Source of the DNA: Luscinia megarhynchos
Lineage: Eukaryota; Chordata; Aves; Passeriformes; Turdidae
Direction of reading: 5' to 3'
Assembly: GCA_034336665.1 (NCBI GenBank)
Contig: CM067584.1
Location: forward strand, 1,302,001 to 1,366,000
DNA: 64,000 nucleotides
Positions 57,330-64,000 of the stretch are shown piece after piece (position 1 is the stretch's first letter; each line of letters begins with the position of its first letter). The translations under genes were made by a program, and so were the position numbers. Below the pieces are notes generated by a model. The model worked only from the letters and a program-made list of their open reading frames with translations, was not told the origin of the DNA and ran no database searches.

Positions 57330-57680
57330 TGTGAGGGTTATTTATTGCAAAGTCATAAATATTTGCTATGGATTTTCTCCATCAATCTACAAAATGAATT
57401 AGGTTAGAAAAAATGTATGTACTTGGATTTTGGGCATGTGTTTCCCAGGCAGGGGAGAGAGCGTTGGATCTCCATTGTGCAGAAGTCGGGCTGCTGCAGA
57501 GCTTTGGGCTCTGCTGCCTGTGCTAATTAATTCCCTTCCACCAACAGTTTAAAATGCACAGTACGGTTGAGAAAGGGGGAAGGGAGGGAAGAGATTCTTC
57601 TTTAAATCTCTTTTAAAATCTTTCATAAAATTATTTATGGGGAAAGGAAAATTCTGTTTCCCTCTCCTCCTTCCCAGACA
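57330..57680. promoter_or_regulatory. AT-rich block with homeodomain-type motifs
   Basis: GGGTTATTTATTGCAAAGTC, ATAAATATTTGCTATGG, CTAATTAATTCCC and TAAAATTATTTATGGGG lie in an AT-rich segment without repeats or exons. It is a candidate non-coding element by composition only. Confidence 0.3.
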
Positions 57681-58029
57681 CCTTGCCAGTCCATTAAAAC
57701 CCTGAAATTGAGAGGCAGCATGTTGTACCCCACGGAATCAGCCTTAAGTCAACATCTCAAAATCTACCTCAGAAGCCAGCACTGGCACCAGCTGCATGTG
57801 GGGATGGAAGGAGAGCACCCAGGCTCCTCTCTCTCAATCCCAAATGGAAGCTGCCTTGGAGCAAAGCCACCCCATTTTCTCACTGTTTGAAAGAGTAAGG
57901 AGAGTAGGACTGGCCTTGCCTTGCAGGCATTTCTCTTGACAAGTTTTTTCAGAAAAGCTCTTAAATGAAACCTTAACTTTGAGGATACTACAGTAGGATT
58001 TGAGCACAGGTGGATGCTGTACCTGGTGG

Positions 58030-58240
58030 TGAGGGGGTGACAATGAGAAGTGAGGCGAGTTCTTCCCCCAGAGGGTGGTCAGGCACTGATCAGGCTCCCC
58101 AGGGCAGTGGTCACTGCCCCAAGCCCACCAGAGCTCAAGCACTTGAACAATGCTCTCAGGCACAGGGTGGGATCCTCAGGCATGAGAGCAGGGCCAGGAG
58201 CTGGAGACTTCCACCATCCTTGTGGGTGCCTGCTAATGAA
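58030..58240 (+). mobile_element. Diverged CR1 LINE fragment
   Basis: AGTTCTTCCCCCAGAGGGTG, GTCAGGCACTGATCAGGCTC, CCCAGGGCAGTGGTCACTGC, CAATGCTCTCAGGCACA and GGGCCAGGAGCTGGA follow, in order, the 3' part of a CR1 element. It is old and carries many substitutions. Confidence 0.75.
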
Positions 58241-58249
58241 GCCTCCAGG

Positions 58250-61200
58250 ATCCTGCAGCTTTTCAGGCAGTGCCAAGTGTCTGCACAGGAGCTGGCAGCC
58301 TGCGTGTCCCGGTGCCATTCATGGGCAGCGTCCTGCACTCCTGTGGCTGCTCATCCTGCCACCAAAAGCTCCTGAAAAGGTCTGCATGAATGAGCTGATC
58401 TAGCTTTGTTTCTGCTCCTGTGGTTTGCCCTTTACCCTTTGGCCTTTGCCCAGCTCTGTGGCCACAAGAGTGAGGGTCTGGCCACAGATGACTGCACAGC
58501 TGGCCAGATGCTTATTGTGAATGGCACAATGAGCCACGGTGGGGGCCTGAGCTCCTGCTGCCCCTCAGCCTCAGCCACTGCCATGCTCAGTAAAACACCA
58601 AACCCAGCATTTCTTCCTGCTGCAAGGAAGGCTCCAGTGCAGTCCACAGCATGGGCTGTGTGCAGTGCTTCCTGGTGCCAGGGAAAAGGAATGTTGTTTC
58701 CCATGTACTTGGGGCTGTGCCCTGTTTCCATCTTGCTTTTCTTCCACTCTTTCTGTGCAGCAAACCCAAACCCTGCCAGCCCTGGCTGTCCTGCCTTGGT
58801 GAGAGCCCTCGGTGCTGGGGGACCCAGCCAGGCCTCTGGCCAGCACTGCATGCAGAAGAGCTGCAGGTGGGCCATGCAAGGGCTCATGTGGCACGTGGCC
58901 CATGCCAGCCGGCTGGCCCACTGGAAGGTCCCATGAGTGTCCCAGGAAGGAGCTGCTGCCTCTCTGGTTCATTGTGTATGCACTTGGGACTCTGCCCTGT
59001 GCACGAGGTTGGTCTGGTCAGGTTCAAGAGCAATGTGACTGAGAGCATCCAGGGGTTTGAATACATGCTGGCAAGAAGGCCAGCAAGAATACCTCTCACT
59101 GCGTGGAGGTGAGGCCAGAGCAGCTGACCCTCATGCTGAGGATCTGCGTGGGGTTTTTGTGTAGGTGTGTGTCCAACAGCAGCAGTGGCAGCCCAGGCTG
59201 CATGTGCAGATGTGGGTACACGTGTCTGCCTGCTTGGGTGCCACATGCACACCTGCCATCAGCTGGCCACCACTACTGGACACAGGTACCAGAGCAGTAG
59301 GAAAAGTTGAGAGGGAGCATGACAGGAGGAGCTTTTTGTTCAGTCAATGATTTACTAGATGTGTACACTGTACTAAAGACTTGTAAACTTACTGTAATGG
59401 CCAGCTGTAAATCCAGGCAGTAGCAGTGCCAGCTTCATCTCCATCGGATGTGTCTTAAGAACAGCAGAGGAAGGGCTCTGAATCACTTTGTTACAGGCTC
59501 TGTCAGCTCTGAAATTATGCATATGAATCAATGAACCGGTGTCCTCAGTTCAAGATTATTTGAGTGTCAGGAAAGGTTTCATGACCAGCAACTTCTCCTG
59601 TGCTGGGTTCCCTGCAGTTCCTTGTCTTCCACAGATGGCATCTCCAGAACGTTGGGTTTCCCAGTGTCCCAAGTGGTAGCTGTGTTTTCACTGACTATGC
59701 TGGAAGTCTCTTTTGTTAATCACTGAAGCACAGCATCATTAGTGAGAAGTGCAGAGTGTACACAAAGAGGAACTTGCCAAATTACTAATAAGCAGAAACT
59801 CCATCCATCTTAATGAGACAGGGTTAAGAAAATAGTAACCTAGAATATACACAATGGAGCCTTTCCAATCTGTTTATTTACTCCTGTTAGAAAGTACTTC
59901 TGAACTCCCATCTCTGGTCCGGCTTGGAGATTATCACATGGTTTCCAAACCACAGGCATCTCATGCTCTTGCAAATCATTTAGCATGAGAAGGATAAATA
60001 AATAAGTAGACAGATGCTTCAAAAAACTTTAGTGGGAAGAGAGCAGATAGGATTGCTGAAGAGCAAGAGGCATGAGATGTTTCCTCATGGTGGGCTAGTC
60101 TCCTGCTCCCCTCCTTTGGGGTCCTCACAAAAGCAGCCGAGGGTCCCCGTGTTCTCAGGCAGCACAGGGCCACTCTTGGGCCAAGGCTTCCCTCACCTCA
60201 GCAGTGTGATTTATACCTCCCCAGTGACTTGCAGCACTTCCCCAGGTTACTCTGGCAACGCAGAAGGGGTTTGCACCCACCCCAACACACCTGCACACCT
60301 GTGCTCCCCAGCCACATTTTTCTTTTGTTGGGTAAGAAATTACTTGCAGTGCCTTTCATGCGTGCAGCTTGGCTGCTGCTGTTTTATTGAACACCAGCCC
60401 TTGCTGTATGTTATTCAGGCAAACTTTATATATGCCACAGACCTCTCAGCAGCCTGCACCTGGTCCAGGGCAAAGCTGAGCCTTGTGGAGAAGAATGTGC
60501 TGTAACGCAGCAAGTTATTACAGGATAAATATTTATAAGCCCCTGTAAACATTTGCCATCAGTTCCCTCCTGGGACTAGGGGCAGACGGTCAAGAGTCTC
60601 AGCAGTGCTGAAGGCATTACCTCTTGTAGCCCTTTATACGTTAGCTAGTAAACCTGTTGTTGGTTGTGTATAGTTATAGCATTTATTGGTGCTAATTTCA
60701 CACAAACAGGAGACATTGGCAGAATTGCTGCATGCCTTGACCCTGGCCCTGCTGCTGGGCAGCTTTTGGTGAAGGTGTCTCCTGCAGCCCCAGGGCACTG
60801 GGCACCAGGCTGAGGCATGGGACCAGGTCCCCACAGCTGCAAAACCTCCCTGTGCACATCCCCTTATCATGGGGTGAAGGAGTTTTCCTGGCTGCATCAG
60901 TGTATTGGAGTCTAGGAGCAATCTGCTGAGAAAACCAGAAAACAAACATGGCAAAACCAACATCCTCCTCGGGGACTGACCCAGGCAGGGGCTATCAGCT
61001 TTCAGTGAGCTGAGGGGTTCTGACCTAAGGCAAATCCTCCCTGGGGGTGTCCAGGAGCTGTCCTGCTGCAGGGTGGCACGGTGGGCTCTCCGTGTGGGGC
61101 ATGGCAGGTGGGCTGCCTCTGCTGCTGCATCCTGTCTGCCCAGAGAGGGGCCTTGGGCACCAAGGGACAGTGTGAGCCTGGGACAGGGACTGCAGGGACC

Positions 61201-61320
61201 CACAGCCCATTTGTCTCATCTCCCCTGTCACTGCTGCCCCTGCTGGGGCTGGGATGGGGCTAAAGCAGTGGTGGGAAACTGGAGAAAAAATGCCAGGGCA
61301 GGCAAGGCCGTGACTCCTCC
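58250..61320. other. Intergenic DNA between GOLGA7 and SFRP1, middle part
   Basis: No exon with convincing splice sites or a recognisable protein, and no repeats beyond common low-complexity runs. Scattered AT-rich pieces (59.7-60.0 and 60.5-60.7 kb) could be regulatory. Confidence 0.5.
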
Positions 61321-61329
61321 ATGCCCTCA

Positions 61330-61510
61330 AGTGCAGGAATAAAACAATGAGACCTGGGCAATAGCGCTTGTTGCATGGGAGTATTTGGGGGCTCCACTTT
61401 GCTGCTCATGCACTAAAGCCAGTCATTTGGCAAAAATCAGCTCAGTTAGCAGGCTTTGTTCATAAAGAGCCAGGGCCTGAATGGACTCAGGGCTAATATA
61501 TTCTATTATC
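61330..61510. promoter_or_regulatory. Candidate non-coding element upstream of SFRP1
   Basis: An unrepetitive block with AATAAAACAATGAGACC, ATAGCGCTTGTTGCATGG, CATTTGGCAAAAATCAGC and GGGCTAATATATTCTATTAT, lying in otherwise GC-rich DNA about 2 kb before SFRP1. Motifs include SOX-type ACAATG and AT-rich cores. Inference only. Confidence 0.3.
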
Positions 61511-61519
61511 CCTTGCCTG

Positions 61520-62880
61520 CCTGTTTCCCCAGGGCAGCATGCAGGGAAAGGCGCATTCCAGCACCAGGTGGCCAGGGCAGAGTGTGCCCAGTGTGGGCAG
61601 GGAGGGTGGGACAGGTGGGAGAACATGGGCCAGCAGCATGGGGACACGTCACCTGCCCCTGCCCTGTCCCCCCCAGCACCAGCGCCGGGGACACGGAGCA
61701 GGGCGGGACCGAGCTGCAGACGAGGGCAGAGCCTGGGCCTGCAGGCTGCCGGGATGAACAATGGAGCCAGGAACAGGCACGGTTAATTGGCCTGGGCTTG
61801 TCACAGGGCACCAGAGGTCTCGGGACAGCCAGAATGGTGTGTGGTGCAAAGCGCCTCATTATTCAATAGGAAAATGTTAGCCCCTGTGGGAAAGGCAGCA
61901 ATAAATGGCTATGACATTAGAGACAAGGCAGAGATTTAGGAAGCAGTGGGCTACGTAATTATGAAGGGATATGGCCGCCCAGGCTTCACGCAGAAAAGTT
62001 GGTGTGCAGTCTGGAAGAGGTCTGCTGGAAGAGCAGCCCTTCTTGGGCAGCTGCTTTCTAAGAGATCTGGTATTGTGTATTAAACAATTTAGTGGCCTAG
62101 ACCAGAGCTGGCATTTTCACTTAGTTTGGGTTTTTTCCTCCTTCTCCCTGGTTTCTTAATTTTTTAAATAAAAAATAGTTTGCCAGCAATTGTATTTGCT
62201 GGTCAATTGTATTTCAGTTTAAAATTTACTTTTGATTTCCCATTCAGGCGCTATTGTCATGAATGTGGATATCAGCCACAGAAGAGAGAAGGGAGCCAGC
62301 AAAAACCTTCCCTGGGCCAAGTTCAGGAACTGTCCAGGCCATGCACGTGGTCAGATTTAGCAGCCAAGGCGTGCTGAACTGCAGCTTTCTGCTTGGATCA
62401 AGAGCCATGAACTGTGGCAGGCTCAGCAGCTACTGTTCAGTGTGTCAGGGCTGCAGTGAGACCACGAGTCAGTGTGGGATGCTCCAGGACACACATCCCG
62501 GGTGACCGTGGCAGGACATGGGCCTGGTGCCATGTGGTCTTTGCTGACCTGCAGGTAACTGCAACCCCGACTGTAGTTTTGTTGCAGCGTTTCTGCTGTT
62601 GCCTTTGGAGAGCTCTCCAACTTTTGAACAAGAGTTTCTCAAGTCCTCACCTTGCCTGCCTACCTGTGATATTCCTACTGCATGCCTCAGCGTGGAACAG
62701 AAGGATCACAGCACTGCCACAGTCAAACACTCCCATTGCTGCTCTGCAAATAGAGGCTCTGAGACTTTCCTCTGATCTTGGTACGGAAAATGGAGAGGCA
62801 CTGGCACAGTTTGGCTCCCCATCAGATACCTGTGCCCATGGATGTAACACCTGGGTACAAATCAGGAAGCGTGAATAAAT
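61520..62880. other. Intergenic DNA upstream of the SFRP1 CpG island
   Basis: No gene is recognised. There is an AT-rich run at about 62.1-62.25 kb and then unremarkable sequence until the GC-rich repeats begin at 62.88 kb. Confidence 0.5.
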
Positions 62881-62889
62881 ATTTGGACG

Positions 62890-63140
62890 AGTTGCGGGGC
62901 CGGGCCGGATTGCAGGCTGGGTTGCGGGACCGGGCTGTGCTGAGGGACCGGCGGGGCCGGGCTGTGCTGCGGGGTTGGGTTGCGGTGCCGTGCCGTGCCG
63001 TGCCGGGCGGGGCCGGGCCGTGCCGTGCCGTGCCGTGCCGTGCCGGGCCGTGCCGGGCCGTGCCGTGCCGTGCCGTGCCGGGCCGTGCCGGGCCGGGCTG
63101 GGCCGTGCTGAGGGACCGGCGGGGCGGGCCGGGGCGGGCC
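62890..63140 (+). repeat. GTGCC/GGGCC pentamer and GGGGCGGGCC repeats upstream of SFRP1
   Basis: GGGACCGGGCTGTGCT units are followed by at least twenty pentamers GTGCC or GGGCC (62983-63110), then GGGGCGGGCC decamers. CpG density is extreme. The array is in the promoter region of SFRP1. Confidence 0.9.
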
Positions 63141-63153
63141 GGGGAGGGGCGGG

Positions 63154-63221
63154 ATTGGCTCCTGCGGCCGCTGATTGACAGCGGCGGGCGGGCGCGCGGC
63201 GGGCGGCGCCGCGCTGATTGG
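63154..63221 (+). promoter_or_regulatory. Inverted CCAAT boxes in the SFRP1 promoter
   Basis: ATTGGCT occurs at 63154 and 63217, with TGATTGACAG between them, all in a CpG island about 290-355 bp before the SFRP1 ATG. The likely core promoter region is inferred from position. Confidence 0.55.
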
Positions 63222-63269
63222 CTGCTGCGGGCTCACAAACCCGCGGCGCGGCCGGAGCGCGGCCAGAGC

Positions 63270-63329
63270 GGGGCCGGGGCCGGGGCCGGGGCCGGGGCCG
63301 GGGCCGGGGCCGGGGCCGGGGCCGGGGCC
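63270..63329 (+). repeat. (GGGGCC)10 hexanucleotide repeat
   Basis: Ten perfect GGGGCC copies occupy 63270-63329, followed by GGGAGGGGTGGGTGGGGAGG. The tract is 180 bp upstream of the SFRP1 start codon, on the sense strand, so it is promoter or 5' UTR. It is able to form G-quadruplexes. Confidence 0.97.
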
Positions 63330-63509
63330 GGGAGGGGTGGGTGGGGAGGGCAGTTCAGGTCAGGTCCGGCGGGGTTCTGCGGAGTTCTGCGGGCGAGGGG
63401 AGTGGGTGAGGGCAGCCGAGGGCCCTCGGCGGGGCCGCGGGGAGGGTCCCCGGCGCCCGGCGGGGAGCGGCGTGCGGCGCTGCCGGGGCCGCCGCCGGCG
63501 GGAGCGGCC

Positions 63510-64000
63510 ATGGGCGGCGCGGCGGGGCCCGGTGCGGCCGCCCTGCGGGCGCTGCTGTCGGTGGCCGCCGGGCTGCTGGCCTGCGGCGTGGCCAGCGAGT
63601 ACGACTATGTCAGCTACCAGTCCGACCTGGGCCCTTACCCTGGCGGGCGCTTCTACGCCAAACCCCACCAGTGCGTGCCCATCCCCGCCGACCTGCGGCT
63701 CTGCCACAGCGTGGGCTACGACAAGATGGTGCTGCCCAACCTGCTGGACCACGAGACCATGGCCGAGGTGAAGCACCAGGCGAGCAGCTGGGTGCCGCTG
63801 CTCAACAAGAATTGCCATATGGGCACGCAGGTCTTCCTGTGCTCCCTGTTCGCCCCCGTGTGCCTGGACCGGCCGGTCTACCCCTGCCGCTGGCTCTGCG
63901 AGGCCGTGCGTGACTCCTGTGAGCCTGTCATGCAGTTCTTTGGCTTCTTCTGGCCAGAGATGCTCAAGTGTGACCAGTTTCCCCAGGATGACGTCTGCAT
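63510..64000 (+). CDS. SFRP1: Secreted frizzled-related protein 1, 3'-truncated by the window edge
   Basis: 163 complete codons of the first coding exon are present. SFRP1 is a secreted Wnt antagonist. Residues 1 to about 29 form a signal peptide (hydrophobic ALLSVAAGLLACGVA), then SEYDYVSYQSDLGPYPGGRF matches the mature human start. The frizzled cysteine-rich domain is complete up to the edge, with ten cysteines at 55, 65, 102, 111, 118, 126, 130, 137, 154 and 163. Signature stretches are CHSVGYDKMVLPNLLDHETM, ASSWVPLLNKNCHMGTQVFL and CRWLCEAVRDSCEPVMQFFG. The netrin-like domain lies in exons beyond the window. The ATG in GCGGCCATGG context fits the signal peptide. It is transcribed away from GOLGA7. 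Confidence 0.97.
   Translation, partial: MGGAAGPGAAALRALLSVAAGLLACGVASEYDYVSYQSDLGPYPGGRFYAKPHQCVPIPADLRLCHSVGYDKMVLPNLLDHETMAEVKHQASSWVPLLNKNCHMGTQVFLCSLFAPVCLDRPVYPCRWLCEAVRDSCEPVMQFFGFFWPEMLKCDQFPQDDVC

Noticed and set aside
58406..58936. A secreted-looking open frame starting with a hydrophobic stretch
   Set aside because: It lies just after a CR1 fragment, has no homologous domain I recognise, no promoter and no splice sites.
62983..63329. CRISPR-like direct repeats
   Set aside because: No spacers; the units are contiguous micro- and minisatellites in a vertebrate promoter. The same applies to the other arrays in the window.

Overview
The window is vertebrate and most likely avian. It has short GC-rich introns, CpG-island promoters, two CR1-type retroposon tails and many GC-rich minisatellites, which is typical of a bird microchromosome. 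Gene order and orientation are ANK1(+), NKX6-3(+), GPAT4(-), a PPP1R3C-like gene(-), GINS4(-), GOLGA7(-) and SFRP1(+). Apart from the PPP1R3C-like gene, this is the mirror image of human 8p11.21 as I recall it. Every gene was assigned by reading exon by exon (splice sites, phase, protein identity from memory). No database search was possible.

Region by region: 1-24 kb holds most of ankyrin-1, with its 5' end outside the window. In order these are ankyrin repeats 2-24, an acidic linker, ZU5-ZU5-UPA (the spectrin-binding module), the death domain and the C-terminal regulatory domain. An internal muscle-type first exon for small ankyrin-1 lies at 21,047, and two alternative terminal exons follow. 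A likely long 3' UTR runs to about 26.2 kb. NKX6-3 (homeobox) follows at 27.2-29.0 kb behind a promoter with four CCAAT boxes on an exact 30-bp period. 29.2-34 kb is intergenic, with two AT-rich blocks flanking a 0.9-kb C-rich minisatellite. GPAT4 (ER glycerol-3-phosphate acyltransferase) covers 34.0-42.8 kb on the minus strand. A PPP1R3C-like glycogen-targeting subunit gene is at 43.0-44.9 kb, GINS4 (replicative helicase subunit SLD5) at 47.5-49.7 kb and GOLGA7 (palmitoyltransferase cofactor) at 50.7-54.0 kb. About 9 kb of intergenic DNA then leads to the CpG island and first coding exon of SFRP1, which runs off the end.

The genes do not form one pathway. ANK1 is a membrane-skeleton adaptor with a separate muscle isoform, GPAT4 and the PPP1R3C-like gene act in lipid and glycogen metabolism, GINS4 in DNA replication, GOLGA7 in protein palmitoylation, and NKX6-3 and SFRP1 in development. 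I found no undescribed multi-gene system. The most unusual features are cis-regulatory or repeat-based: a 12-copy E-box-bearing minisatellite that keeps the first small-ankyrin-1 intron open in frame, a possible 180-nt cassette exon in ANK1, phased CCAAT arrays, and a (GGGGCC)10 tract upstream of SFRP1.
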